Shown here piece by piece: positions 48,580 through 62,044 of a stretch of DNA of 64,000 bases. This DNA comes from Daucus carota subsp. sativus (lineage: Eukaryota > Streptophyta > Magnoliopsida > Apiales > Apiaceae): positions 31,174,527 through 31,238,526 of the forward strand of contig NC_030384.2 in NCBI RefSeq assembly GCF_001625215.2, in the 5' to 3' direction. A program made the translations under genes and the position numbers. The notes below the pieces were generated by a model. It saw only the letters and a list, made by a program, of their open reading frames with translations. It ran no database searches and was not told the DNA's origin. Every line of letters begins with the position of its first letter. Position 1 is the first letter of the stretch.

Positions 48580-50594
48580 TGTTAGATCAAAAATAAATGA
48601 TGATGAGGTTGTGTGTAGAAATTATAGAGGGGTGAGGGGTTTAGACATAAATAACAAGGGAGGAGGGTCTATGGGAAAATCCGCCGGGTGAAGAAAGCGC
48701 GAGAGTGTGTTTGTTTTTACTTTACTTTTCATGTCCTAGGTCTCCGCGTGTGTCAATGTGCTCGCCAACTTTCACAAATTATATCATTATAAAAAGATAT
48801 TATTGCGGTTTGTAACCCTTAACTTTGACTCATTGATAAAGGGGTATTTATACTCCAAATTCGTAATGTTAAGCAATTTCTTTTTTACTGCCACTTACGG
48901 TTAGTCCATCTCATTCATTTCTTTATCATTTTTTGAATTTTTTTTCAATTTTTTGTTTCAAAATCTTTTATAAACAATTCAATTTTAAGATATAAAAGAC
49001 TAATATTACCTATTACTTTTTTTTTCACTTTTTTACAATCTATTAAATAATAATATGTCTGGAAAAACTGTTCAAAACTGTTGTGATGTCCGGAAATTTT
49101 TTTTGCAAAAAGATGTTATCACATAAATCATATTAGTGTTCGGTAATTATCTAATAGCTTCCTGCAAGAACGTGCTTATCTATATCATCAGTTCACATGC
49201 AATAAAAATTAGGGAAAGTAATCGTGGTAAAGAAAAACTAGGTATGAGCAAACCAGTTTGTCGAATTTGAATCCATGTCTCGATATGCGAAGAGAAACAA
49301 CATTTCCAAAATCTGAGCAAGTAATGATAGTCATTCTCCCTTCCATTCTACAAATGTCTCAATTTAAATGTTTTTTTTGCTTTTTGAAGAGTGAAATTGA
49401 CTAATTTTTGACTAACTATTAGTAAATCTAGTCTATTTTAATATGTAACTTTTTATTTCCTAAAGTAATAAATAAATATTTTTTAATAGTTGGTCAAAAA
49501 TTAGTCAATTTGACTACTCGAAAAGCAAAAGAAACATGTAAATTGAGACGTAGGAAGTATTTTAACAAAATTTAACGAAGTGGAATGCGTATCTTTCTTG
49601 AAATGTAAAAGAGGTGCTATTTGAGTTTCCAAAAATATGAATACTGGGCACAATATCGTTTTTGAACTAAAGTCAGGGCGGTCAAAATTGCAATTACCTT
49701 TTAAAAGTATCAACTGTTTACTTTCGTTTCCATGTATATATCACTTTGAGCAACCTTGACTAGAGAACTGCTCTAGGAACAACTCTAAAAGTTGTCTAAA
49801 TAATCCCCACATACTAAAAGAATATATTTTAAAACTTTAGAAAGTGAACTAATTTTTTTAATTAAAAATAAAAATAATGTAGTATAGTACATTGCCCTCA
49901 AACAAAAATGTGTAACCTTTTGAACCTAAAAGAATATACCTCAATCATTTGAGCAAAATCTGCAAAAAGTTGACAAACTATTTGAGAAAGTATCAAAACA
50001 TATGGACACTCTTGCATCTCCGATGAAAAGACAACCAAGATTGCTAAAGATGTTGGCAACCTCGTCACCCTATTCAAACAATAATCCACTTCATATTTGT
50101 CCATTGGATGCTATTGTAAGCTTGTCCAAATTACAGTGAGGAGATTTTCTATTCTTAGACTCATGACCAGCAAAAAACTTTATATTAGGATTGAAAAGCT
50201 TGGTTCTGTAGCAGTGAAATATTTACACTAGATCTATATTAGGGTTTGTGTAAGAAAGTATCCTACATCAATCACTTCCTAATATAACCTATTCCTTTTG
50301 GGTGACTTTTGTATACCAAATTCCGGAGAAACTGAAATCAATTCAGAAAGAAGTTCAATTTGTCAATAAACACTTATCAGCAAAGGAACAGGCTGCAGTG
50401 TGCTTATTTATCTGTTTTTCCAAAGAGCAGCAATTTTTGGTACGACAGAGAATATGCATTCAACTTTTTGGTACGACAGCCAGTATGTGTTACTCAACTT
50501 TTTCCTATATATTTGGATGAAGACCATGACAAAGTGATGCTGGTACTTCTGCTGGTATGTTGCGTCAAGGAACTACTTTCTGGTGTAGCAAGCT
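48580..50594. other. Intergenic region between ENO1 and the TTM-type gene
   Basis: 2.0 kb containing the ENO1 promoter on the left and, on the right, the 3' region of the TTM-type gene. A diverged Stowaway-like inverted pair at about 49335-49560 (TCTCCCTTCCATTCTACAAA, CGTAGGAAGTA) is the only repeat I recognise. No gene. Confidence 0.45.
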
Positions 50595-53500
50595 TTACTT
50601 GTGTGATGCCATACTCCTGTACAATAAGACACCAAAAACCCCGATCACCAAACCAAGAACTGCAGGAATGCCAATTGATTCGACATATGTGATGTTGCCT
50701 GTGCTGTCTGTTCTTCCTTGGCGAGACCTCTCATCAGAGTATTCCCTCAGGATGTTATTCATATTATCAATTTGATGAATGATCTGGCGTTGGCTCCTTC
50801 CAATGAGCAAAATCTGTTCACATAACAACAGTTCTTTGAATCAGATGTGAACACAAAAGTTGAGTGAAATTAAGCTCAGGGTTCATGATAAGATATATAA
50901 AAATAGCTAATGCGAGTTCATGAAAAGATTATGTCCCTTGAGCACACACATATGCCCGGGTATGTATATACAAAACTATGAACTGCGGTCTTAATGTAAA
51001 CTTCAAACCACCCATGGTATCAAAGGTATATTTTCCCACATCATCCGACGTGTACAACCTAAACAAAGTTTTTCCTGAATCTGCGCTTATGCATGGGAAA
51101 AAGTAAATGAAAGAATATTACGAAATCTGTGAACACAATATTATCAGAGCTGAATTAAATAATTGAAATCTGAACTTTAGCATAACATAATCATTTGATT
51201 AATCTTCTGAAAATTTAGCTTGATTTAAAAACAAATAAAATGCCATGTAACTGGTCGCAAAGAAGAATAAGAATCTTGCACATGAGATAACCACAACTTC
51301 ATTGGAGTGCTTATTCAGTTAATATACTACTAAAAACTTTATGTACTGCCACTTGTTTTCTGAAACAAATGAAAGAGAATGGATTTGCATTTCGTACCTC
51401 TTCCATAATTGGTGATTCCCTTGCTAATTGAGAAGAGGACGCAGAACTAGGAAGTAGTGTACCATTCATTGCACCATTGCCAGCCATGAACAGGGCAGGT
51501 TGTGCGGTACCATTGCAGCTTTCAGCATGCACAGCCAAATTTTGTTGGCTAGAGGATGCATTTGTGGCTGAGATTTTGAAATTTATCTCCTCGATACGGG
51601 AAGTAAACTCATCCATTCTTTCAGTTAGTGTAGTAATTTGTTCCGAGAGTTGAGTGATCACACCCTGTAACAATCAGAAGTTCAAGCTTATAAGCAGAGT
51701 TAATGATGTGCAACCCAAAGAAAGGGAGATGCACTAGTAGAGTATTGGGAGCAAATAGCTTTAGAAAATAGGTTGCAGGTTTGAGTATCTGATTATGCAA
51801 GCAGCAATATGTACTGATATGAAATCGAAAAGAATCCAATACAGATATAGGAAGAAATTCTGTAGTCTAGTTCTCAAGTCATGCTGTAATTAGCATCTTT
51901 GAATTACTGTCTGATAACACTAGGTGGGGTACCTTTATTGACATGTTTTATATTGGAAGTGAGGCCTTCATTGCCTCTGGTAATTGCACATTTTAATGAA
52001 GGAGATGAGAATACCTGCTTCGGAAGTGCAGCTGGTGATTCCGGGGTTCTGTCATCAAATCTTCTGCTATTTACATCAAGTTTTGTCAGCCTGGGTAGTT
52101 TCTTGTCACGTGCTGACAGAGAGTGTGATCTGCACAAATTTATCATAGCGCCAAATTATAATACCATAGAACATCCCCATCTAGTGTATGCATCCACATA
52201 CTTAAGGCACCAAAGAAGTAAAAAATACCGATTGAGATATCTGCTTCTTTGATCTGCAGAGGCCCGGGATAAGGCTTCTTTCGGGCTTGTAATGTCATCG
52301 TCTATGCTAAGCTTTGTCTTCAAATCATCAGGCAACGCCTAGAAAGAGGTTGTCTAGTCATGAATAAGAATATTGAAAGAAGTGCCTAGGCAGTATAAAG
52401 TATCATACCATAACATCATCAACAAGCTTTTCCAGCTGAATTTGTTCTATGTAGGTGCGAGAAACATATGAACCATCCAAGCCTAGCTGGTCTGCTACAA
52501 ATTTGACATGTGCACGATCTCTTCCTTGTACCTTCTCACCAAGAGCCAGATATACAAGTCATAAATTCGATTACTGTAAAATGATAGGAGTTCACATGGT
52601 ATAAAATATTTAGCCCGCCGCCGCTGCACATCCGGACCAAAACAATTCATGAAAACTGACAGAGCTAAATGATATTATGACCACAAGAACCTTGCATTAG
52701 TATACATAGAAAGGCATGGCAACAATTAAATTAAAGTGAAAAGGGGGAAGAAAGAATAATATGCATTGTTCAAGCTTTCATTGCAAAACAGGTACTTATC
52801 CAATATCAACAGAACAACATGAGGTTGCTCATTAGCTTACAAATTATTTGTAGTAAGTAGCTTATATTTTAATTGGGTCAGAAACTTTTACCATATCAGT
52901 AACAACGGGATGAAAAGAAAAGCTAGAAGATTCTACTACTGGACATTCTAATTTTCACGGAAGTATCAAATGGGAGAAAAAAAATGATTTTTCATGCAAC
53001 CAAATGTGATAGCGACATAACCTGCAATAATTCTATTACACGAATACGGAACTGATTCACATCTTTTAAGAATATAATATACCGGTGTCATGAAAAATAC
53101 ATTCATAGAACCAACTCAAATTTTGAAAATGTCCTATTGCAAGTGTTATATATTATATAACAAATTACTTTCACCGAAGTACAGCCATTAAACCTCCATC
53201 AGGTGGAAAGAAAATGCAGAGTAAGAAGAGTAAAATTCAATCAAAGATTATGAAACATAGTTTAATTGTATTTAGTGTGAATATTTAATCATCTTACCTG
53301 AACATACTTTCGGTTTATCTGCTCCAACCAATCTGTTTTTACACACACCCTGTCATCGGAAAATATATGGCTGCTTCTTTTCAGGATGGTTGCAATGGTG
53401 TACCCTAATGCCATTAGCCCACCCAAAAGGCGTACACTTACTTCAAAAGTAATTCTAGGTGATATGATGAATGGACTATCGGTAACCCATTCCTGAAAGA

Positions 53501-56500
53501 TACAAGTTGAATAGATCAGTCAATGGTAATTTTAGTAACAGATCAACAAGCTAAAATATGTTTTTATGTAGAAGAGCCCAATAGTTAATTCGGCCTATAG
53601 CAAATTAATTAATTAATTAGTAAAGCCGGAGTCAATATCTTTCGAACTCCCATTCTAGTCAGGGATTATCTACTTCCAGATGATATTAGAAGATAAACTA
53701 GACAATATCACTTAAAAGTTATAAGTTATAGACAATATCATTTCTAACAAATACTATAAAACTGTGCACAATAATGGAAACCTTGAACATCTAAACAGAG
53801 TTTGGCAATTGAAATTCAGCTTAGCGATCACAAATGAATTTTCTTTTAACGAATGTGCACTTTTCTACTTGAATGTCAGAGCCAGCATAGTTTTAGCGCC
53901 CCTACTTTTATGAAACACAAAGAAGCCCTGATTTTGGTCAAATATCAGATTGTTCATCGAAGTGGAGACCAAATATCACTTTGTTCACCAATTTCAACAG
54001 ACTATATTTCATTCACTTAAGTTGATATAGATATCAATTTTGCAAGTTCTGAATTAAAAACTGAGTAAAAATAAACTTAAAATTATTAAAATTTGAAAAA
54101 AATAACGGAGAACCAAATCATAGATAAAGTTTTGTTTCTCGGATGTATCGTGCAAAAAAAAAAATCTAGAGTTTTTCTATATTTGATATTTTTTAAAATT
54201 ATATCAATCATAATATTTAAAACAAATAGTAAATACATTTATTTAAATCTAAAAATATAATCTGAGATGCTAGAATTCGCAACTTTTCATTTGGTTGTGG
54301 TAGCATACAAAAAAATGCAGAGAACTCGATAAAATACTAGTTTTACTTCCTGAACACATATTTGGATGCACATGTTGATATTTATTATGACTTTAAAAAT
54401 TCAAATGATACCCAATTGAGATCGACGAACAAATTTATATCTGGTCTTCACTTTAGTGACCAATTTGATATTTAACCTCTTGATTTTGTCCCATCAATGC
54501 TTAATTTAGATCAGTAATCAGCAATAAACATGATATCTAAAATACAAGTACATGAATATATGGTTTTTAAATATAAGACAAGAGAACACAACTAACACCT
54601 CAAACATATATCTAAAATATGCCAAGCACGTACCTCAAACATAAGTTTGTATTTTCCATCCCTGTTCCTCATTCTAAGATATGACTGGCATGCTTCAGGA
54701 TCCTCACCAGGTGGTAAAAGATATATATCATACGTTTCCTCGGTACGTTCTTTGTACTCGTCAGATATAACTTCTTTAATTTTATCTTCAGTCACTGCCT
54801 TTGTTGACTAGAATAACAAACAGCAATGACTCAGTGGCAAGATGTAGTGCAGGAAGTAGTAGAAAGAATCTACCTGATATAACTAAGATATTTTGACAAT
54901 ATGTGAAAATAATATAACCTTCAATATATATGTAGGATTCTGAAAACCAGAAAAAGGGTTGAACTTGTTGATGATTTTTATATGTGCTGTCTGTAGATCC
55001 GGCTCTATAAAAGCTTTGTACATGGGATATACCTGTGAAAAAGAATGTTAAGGAATAAAACTAAAAATATGTAATCTATAAGTAAATAACAAAAAAGGTA
55101 TATAACTTGACGATACATAAAACTAAATATACAAAATTAATAATCTAAACAGATATAATAAAAAAAAAACCGTTTCTGAAATCTGATGAATTATCTCTTC
55201 AGGCTCTTGTCCAGCGCGTTGAATGTCTCTGAAAACCCGTTTCACAAGGTCAAAGTGTACTCCACCAGTAACAGAAACACGGAGATCCAGAAAAGGCCGA
55301 AGTTTGTCACTCAAGGCATATATACCTTCAACGACAACAATGCGGGAGCTAGGGACTTCAATTGTCCTGTTATATGTTATATGATGAGGTTGGTGATGAT
55401 AAAAAAAAATAATTCAACACCATTATATATTTATATATTGAAACTTTTATACATATGGACTTTTAGATTTAAAAACAGGATTGTATAATAATTTTTTTTT
55501 TGTGTGTGTGTGTAGAGAGAGAGAGAGATGGTGCTCATTTTATTTTAATAACTTTATATACTTTTATTTTGTTTATTGAACATAACTAGACTGTACTGCA
55601 TGTGCAATTTATGGCACTTCAGTATATATGCGACCAACAGTATACAACACAAAGTACATTTAGCTTTTTCCCCATAATAAAAGCCGATATAAGTTTAGAA
55701 GGGAAATCAACCCCTACTTTCTTTTTTTATTCATTATTTCTAATTTTTTTTCTACTAATTGAGTGGCAGAGCCTCAGAAGAGTGTAAACTACCTTGAGGC
55801 CCCAATAACCACTAATTCTACCCATGGAAGATAGAGTAGTAAGTTGCTAAATTGAAAGGAGAGACTATCAACCTGTATCCTACACGAGAGCTAGATTTAA
55901 AATCATATATAGGAGCTTGAACAGGATTCCCTTCTTGCAGACCACGGATATTTTGTAGTAAAGTATCATAATCAGTCAGGCGTGGATCTGCCAAAGGCCC
56001 AAAACAAAGACATCCATCAATATTTGACAAAGATCATCTACATTTTGACTATATTTAATCAAATAATTAGGTTTTGAAGTAATAGAATGTAAGCAGCCAT
56101 AAAGGTGTTTGACAGTGCAGACAAAAAAACAGTATCAGCATAGGTAAGATCACGTCACGTTTTATCATTACTCTTGGCAACAATTGAGGACAGATACCTT
56201 TTTCAAAAAATCACAGGTATGATGGATGATATTAATTAGAGATCGCGTCAACTGAAAAGTAGATACAGATGGAATCATGACTCATTTGAATATATTTTTG
56301 AGACAATATTTATTTAACAAGCAGTGCTGTCAAGAAGACGCACATTGTCACATTCTACCGCTAGGAACAGATTTACTTGTCCCCTTAAACAATTAAAATC
56401 GCCATCTTGCCCATTTACTCTCACTCATATGAACATTAGAGTTCTACACACACACACACACTCACACAGGCAAATGATCAAATAGAAACCAAGAAAAAAC

Positions 56501-56865
56501 CCCTATGACATAACCCACCACCTTATTTGACATCACTCGCCCCTAATATGACATCATCCATCTTAGGCCCATCCCCAGTCCCACTAAATCCACCTTGAGC
56601 TCACTAGAGCCTCACCAAGACTTCCAACACGCCTCTGACAATCTCCGGACAGGCCCAAGAGCCCCCACTAGGCCCCACCCACTACTCTCACCCCAGCATT
56701 ACTGGCCTCACCAAGGCCCACCTCAAGGTTTATCACCGGGTCCCACAACCCTTCCCACTGCATTTATTTCTATTTGGTTTCTATTTAACTGGTTTTTATT
56801 GGAGTAGAACCATATATGTGTGTGTGTCTGTATATGTATATATATATATACACATGTATATGTTT

Positions 56866-56897
<32 letters not shown>

Positions 56898-57962
56898 TAC
56901 ATGTATGTTTTGAACGGGGTCCAGCTACAAAAAACTTAAGTACTCAACACACACATTTGTCTCCACTATTTTACCAAGGCTGAGGGGTATCCACTAATCT
57001 AGAAATCTTTCTCAATGCATTCAATTCATTCTGAGACTATTCTGTCTCTCAAATATATGCTTATGTGATAAAATTGGGGGAAATTTTCAATGGTACCCTT
57101 TTGTTTTGGGCGTTTTCAAGTAGTGTCATTTCGCATTTCTGAGTTATTAGCTATACCCTTATATTTTCAGTTTCATATATAACATACCATTCTATCACCC
57201 AAACGATCGTATAAAGGTACCACGTAGTAGATGTCAAAAAAATAAAGGTATTTGTTTAAGAAGTTGATTGGACAAGTGTATCATAAAGAATATTTTTTCA
57301 AACACTTTTCAAAGTTTTAAACTATGTTTTGTTCAAATATTTTGATGATGATATTTTTTACAGGTGTTGACTGACTGTGCAGCAAAAATAAAGTTTAATG
57401 GGCTAATTCGGTCATTTACTTAAATTTTAGTATTTAGTTAACTGAATGGCATGATATACGCATAATTTAAAATACAAGGGTACCAATCGTAAGTTAGAAA
57501 TAAGAAAGACACCATCTGGAAAAGTGAAAATAGAAGGTACCATTGTGAATATCCCTTATATTAATGACCAAAAACAACTATACACGGATAAGCACAAAGC
57601 TGAAGATATGACAATACAAACTTACCGTCAAAGTTTCCATCAACAATACGACTGGCATCGTTGTAGTTGTCCATGGTTATGACCGAAATGCTGGGCATGA
57701 AGTTGAGAACCTTTTCAGTGAACACAGTCTTTCCAGCCCCTGAAGGTCCTGCTACCCCAACAAATATTATACCATCATTCTTCTGAGCCAACAACTGGCA
57801 TGCACGAATCACTATAAAGAACCCCTTTTCAAAGGACAAAGGATCCTGAATTCGAACAATCTCATAACGATCAGAATTCTTCCTTTTAACTACTTGAACC
57901 TGGTCCCTTAGTAGGCCAGAGCGTCGCCTGGGTGAGTCACTATGAGAATCAGCTTCAGACAT
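50595..57962 (-). CDS. TTM1/TTM2-type protein: uridine-kinase-like P-loop plus CYTH domain, tail-anchored
   Basis: Eleven exons on the minus strand: 57626-57962, 55873-55987, 55171-55366, 54919-55032, 54634-54807, 53298-53492, 52409-52531, 52229-52338, 52015-52129, 51398-51664 and 50595-50813, joining to 654 codons. The N-terminal half is a uridine-kinase-like P-loop domain (GPSGAGKT at 72-79, then TMDNYNDASR and VVVEGIYALSDKLRPFLDLR). A CYTH/triphosphate-tunnel domain follows at about 245-410 (ETYDIYLLPPGEDPEACQSY, RMRNRDGKYKLMFEEW). A coiled coil (TQLSEQITTLTERMDEF) precedes a single C-terminal membrane helix (AVLGLVIGVFGVLLY) and a short basic tail, a tail-anchor layout. Arabidopsis relatives are pyrophosphatases acting in senescence (TTM1) and as negative regulators of immunity (TTM2); I cannot decide between them. 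Exon 7 has an acceptor (GAGAAG|GTA) without a pyrimidine tract. Confidence 0.9.
53936..54480. mobile_element. Hairpin MITE in TTM-type gene intron 5
   Basis: Left arm GGTCAAATATCAGATTGTTC and right arm (complement GGTTAAATATCAAATTGGTC) are inverted over at least 35 bp. The ends resemble those of the hairpin element 17321-22376, as does the interior word TTTTCATTTGG. TGATTTT occurs on both flanks, a possible decayed target duplication. Confidence 0.6.
56469..56811. mobile_element. Microsatellite-bounded element F (TTM-type gene intron 1)
   Basis: It starts GGCAAATGATCAAATAGAAA right after (CA)n and ends TTATTGGAGTAGAACC right before ATATATGTGTGTGTG. The interior (GGCCCATCCCCAGTCCCACT, AGGCCCCACC) is related to elements A and B. 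This is the best-preserved member: both end types are clean. Confidence 0.7.
57076..57555. mobile_element. Hairpin MITE in TTM-type gene intron 1
   Basis: The left end GGGGAAATTTTCAATGGTAC and the right end (complement GGGATATTCACAATGGTACC) are inverted partners about 480 bp apart. A target duplication was not evident. Confidence 0.55.
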
Positions 57963-59614
57963 CCTTAGTATGGAAAAACTTTCTTATGCTGCAGAAAGTA
58001 AAGTTGAGAAGGTGTTACAAGAATGAAAAAGCTGCATCACAATGTTTCAACAATTCTGTAGCAAACAAGGTGAACAAATAAAAACACTTATGCAAGTAGA
58101 TATAGTTTTATTTAATGGGAAATTAGAATTAATATAGGACTCAAACATATCTATAACCTCCCTTCTCTTTTTTTTTTTTTTTGAACAAGTGATGCAAGAA
58201 TAAGACTTACCCAAATACCAAAATAATTAATCATATGATCACATCTACTTATCCCCTTTTACAACTAGCTAAAAATGCAGCGGAAGAACTTACATTGAGC
58301 ATGCTATATGTTACTTCACTGGAAACTTTCTGTCTTCCATCCACAAGACTTGTATGTGTGAACAAAACTTAACTTACAGATATTTTCCTCGTTACATAAC
58401 TTTTCATGTAATATCTCAAAAACATTAGTAAGAGTAGTCGTGAATCGTGCTTCCACTTTCAATTACCACCAACTAGATACAAAAATGATCGTAGCTTGCG
58501 GTGTGAATATCTTGGAGATCACACCAACCAATATATCAAATAAAAGAAGCACACTTGATGTTGGCTTTTCAAGAGTTAAGACCGAGGTTAACAGATAAAT
58601 TTGGTCAATCACGGAGAAGTATGCCATGATAGAATGACACAGTTCTTTTAACAATTCGTCAACGAATTAGCTATGACAAAGTTCTCTATTTCCTATTCTT
58701 TCAACAACAATGTTACCATAATATGTCAAAGTCAGTGTTTAAGGCTCATGGTAGTTAAAGTATGTTGTTTCCTTCTGTTTCATGCGCAACTTCCATGCAC
58801 AGGCACTCATCAATGTAACAGATAGCTATCGAATCACTTAAATTCTTTCCAACCATGCAACCGAGAGTGAAAATAAATAGTATAATACACTAATATGGAA
58901 ACGCATATGAATTCAACTTCAATTTTGTTCAAAATCCAAATTCAAATTATCTCCTAATCCTACTCAGTATCTCTACGTTCTGGTTAAAAAGTTTACCCAC
59001 TTGCAATATAAAAAACTAATCAATTAAATTAATTAAAAGATAACAACAAATAAATCTAAACACAAATACCTCCAATAAAAACCACTTAACCAAAGGAACA
59101 AGCTGCTCATATATAAAACCAATAACCAAAATTCCTTACAAAATAATACAAACTCATAAAAAGATATAGCTGAACAAAATGATCAATAACCCATCATTGA
59201 AATACAAAATCACATGAAAAATAATAATAATCAGAGGTTAAGAAGTTAAGAAAGTACTGGAGATTAAACCTTTTATAGTAGAGTATCTTGGATAGTCTGT
59301 GATTTGTGAGCTTCAAAGATGAAATAGAATCAAAATGGGGTATTGAGAAAAAGGCGCAGAGTCTGATTAAAATGGTGGAAATGGGGTGGAGCGAGAGACA
59401 CCCGGAGAGAATCGAAGAGAGTAGAAAAAGGGTACGTGGTGAAACAAACGGTGGGGGGCGACTGTGATGTGGGCTGCGACCTACTTTGTTTACACTTCTA
59501 GTCTCTTCCATATGCCCATTGTGGCATTTTATTGCGGTGCGAGGCCACGGATCGGGTCGGATGCAAGCCGGTTTTATAAAATTTGAACCGATCTTGCTAA
59601 AGTCGGGGTTGGAT

Positions 59615-60260
59615 TAGGGACAGGCACGGGGCACTTCGGGGACGGGGAGTGTTATCCCCGACCTCGAACCCCGAGTTGAATACACATCCCCGACTCCGCT
59701 CCGAACTCCGAACGGGGATTATTTCCCTCCCCGATCGCTGCCCCGAATGTGGAATGGGGATCCCGCGGGGATTCGGGTAATTTTAGTTTTTAAGAAATAA
59801 TTATAGATTTATGAGATATAATATACTTTTTAATAAACAAACAAACTAGTAACTCCTAATATATTAATAAAATATTATTTTTTTTATTTTTAATATCAAA
59901 TCATATTAAAATTGATTTATGATATAAATAAACGACATTATAAAATATATTATATTACAATATATTTATAATCAATCAATAAAAATAAAGATCATTTTCT
60001 AATTTTTATTATATTATCTATTTTTAATAATATATTTAGTATAATATATATAAATATATTATTATTTATATATATACACAATCGGGGTCGGGGATCGGGG
60101 CCGGGAGACATCAATCCCCGACCCCCGACCCGATCCCCGAATTTTTTTTAAAACTTTCCCCGATCCCGGCCCCGCCCCCGAAAAATTCCCCGAATCCCCG
60201 ACCCGAACGGGACGGGGATCGGATCGGGGTCGAGCGGGGCGGGGCGAATGCCCATCTCTA
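59615..60260. mobile_element. Non-autonomous hAT element, CGGGGATCGGGG type
   Basis: 646 bp with ends TAGGGACAGGCAC and (complement) TAGAGATGGGCAT and an exact 8-bp direct repeat GGTTGGAT at 59607-59614 and 60261-60268. The two ends are extremely rich in CCCCGA/TCGGGG words in both orientations, around an A-T-only core (59780-60080). Confidence 0.9.
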
Positions 60261-60349
60261 GGTTGGATTAGTTGACTATAAAATAGAGTAAAATTTATTG
60301 TAACATATAGTGTATTTGTTCTTCAGTGATAAAATAACTATTACGTGCA

Positions 60350-61600
60350 ACTTAATGTAGTGTGTAATTAGAAAAAATAGATTATTTTGTCACTCAACTT
60401 ATTGTTTATTTAGAAATTTACCATTAAACTATTTTTTTTTTCTTTTAGTCACTAATGTTAAGTTCAGATTTTTTTGTCACTGATGTTAGTTTCAGATTTG
60501 ATTATAAGCATTATGTTAATTTTTTAGCATTATTAAAACAAAGTTATAGTCTGCAATATATTATATATGGTGATTAAATATATGTCTATATCTTTATATA
60601 TAGTACTTCATATGTCCCCTGTGTAGTTTACCTTGGAGGACGAGAGTTTGACACGGATTTTAAGAGACCTAAAAGATTTAGTTTCATAAATTATTTTAAT
60701 TTTTTTTCTGAATAAAAATTACGATTGTCTATTGTCTATATTATATATTATTTCATAAAAATCAAGGTTAGATGTCATTTATAATTATTTATACTATTGT
60801 ACAATAATAACGACGAATACTATAAAAAGAAAAATAGACAATGGATAATTATAGAATTTCTTAACCTTGATTTGAGGTTTATATGATATCTAAATTGGTG
60901 GTTGAACTCCACAAAAATATAGTATCAATTGACTCGGTTTTACCTGAGAATTGGTTGTAGATGATAAATTGTTTGAATTCATTGATTCCAGATTGATGAT
61001 TTAATGAATTTTTAGAATTCTAATTTATAATTCTTCTCGATTTCACCGCTCATTTATGTTATTATTACTCCCTCAGTCTTTCTCATTTTTTATAGTTCTT
61101 TTCCACTGCTCGACATGTATTTTAAGGTTCCTACTTCTTATAAAACATAATTCCATAACTTAATTTTGAGATTTTCTTTTTGAGTGTAGAAATTCAAACG
61201 TTAAATTTTTATTCAGAAAAAAAATTAAAATAATTTATAAAACTAAATCTTCGAGGAGCCTTAAAATGCGTATCAAACTCTCGTCCTCCAAGATAAATAC
61301 CTAGGGCTCATGTGGAGTACTACATATAAAGATATAGACACACATCAGATCACCATAATATTGCGGACTGCCATTATGTTTCAATAATGCTAAAAAGAGT
61401 AATATAATGCCAAGGATCAAATCCGAACCTGACTTTAGTGACAAAAAAAATCCGAAACTAACATTAGTGACAAAAAGGGAAAAATTTATAGTTCAATGGC
61501 AAATTTCTAAATACACAATAAGTTGGGTGACGGAAAAATTTATTTTTCCTATGTATAATTATACAATTCATCACCACATATGCACATCATAATACACTAC
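60350..61600. repeat. Long inverted-repeat element, about 1.25 kb
   Basis: The left arm (about 60372-60725) pairs with the right arm (about 61200-61545) along most of its length. Anchor words are CACTCAACTTATTG with CAATAAGTTGGGTG, and TTGGAGGACGAGAGTTTGA with TCAAACTCTCGTCCTCCAA. A Stowaway-like end (CTCCCTCAGTCTTTCTCATT, near 61068) lies in the centre. No open frame of note and no certain target duplication. Confidence 0.7.
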
Positions 61601-62044
61601 AATCTAAAAAACTATATTATATTACACATAAATAAAATTCACAATTTCAGTATGTAACATATTAAATCTGAATAATCTTAACTTTTAAGTTAATTTATAA
61701 TTTAGATATTTTTGAAAAAAAACATCTTTGAAATATAAGGATTTCTTTTCTTGGTATATTAAACCAACCAAACATATTCATCGTTCTATTTATTCAAAAA
61801 AAAAAATCATCAAACTTAATTAACATATACATTAATCCAAACTCACCTATTATTTATTTACTAACCTTTTTCTTTATATCAACATATATTTGTGAAGCAA
61901 GATTAAACTAAAATATATTAAATTATTAAAAAATTGTAAGTCACTCCTGTGCCGCATATATTACTATAAGATAATATCTTAAGTAGAACTTTGTTATCTC
62001 CTTTCATCGGCAGACAAACAAAACGAGGGCGTTGGTTGAGTGTA

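Larger units (their letters stand above)
57963..62044. other. Divergent intergenic region between the TTM-type and agmatine deiminase genes
   Basis: 4.1 kb. A 3' splice-like site (TTTCTGCAG, minus strand, near 57990) just ahead of the TTM-type start suggests a 5' leader intron whose upstream exon could lie near 59260-59510, where AAAAG|GTTTAATC sits. This is an inference. The right part is filled by the hAT MITE and the long inverted repeat listed separately. No other gene was recognised. Confidence 0.45.
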
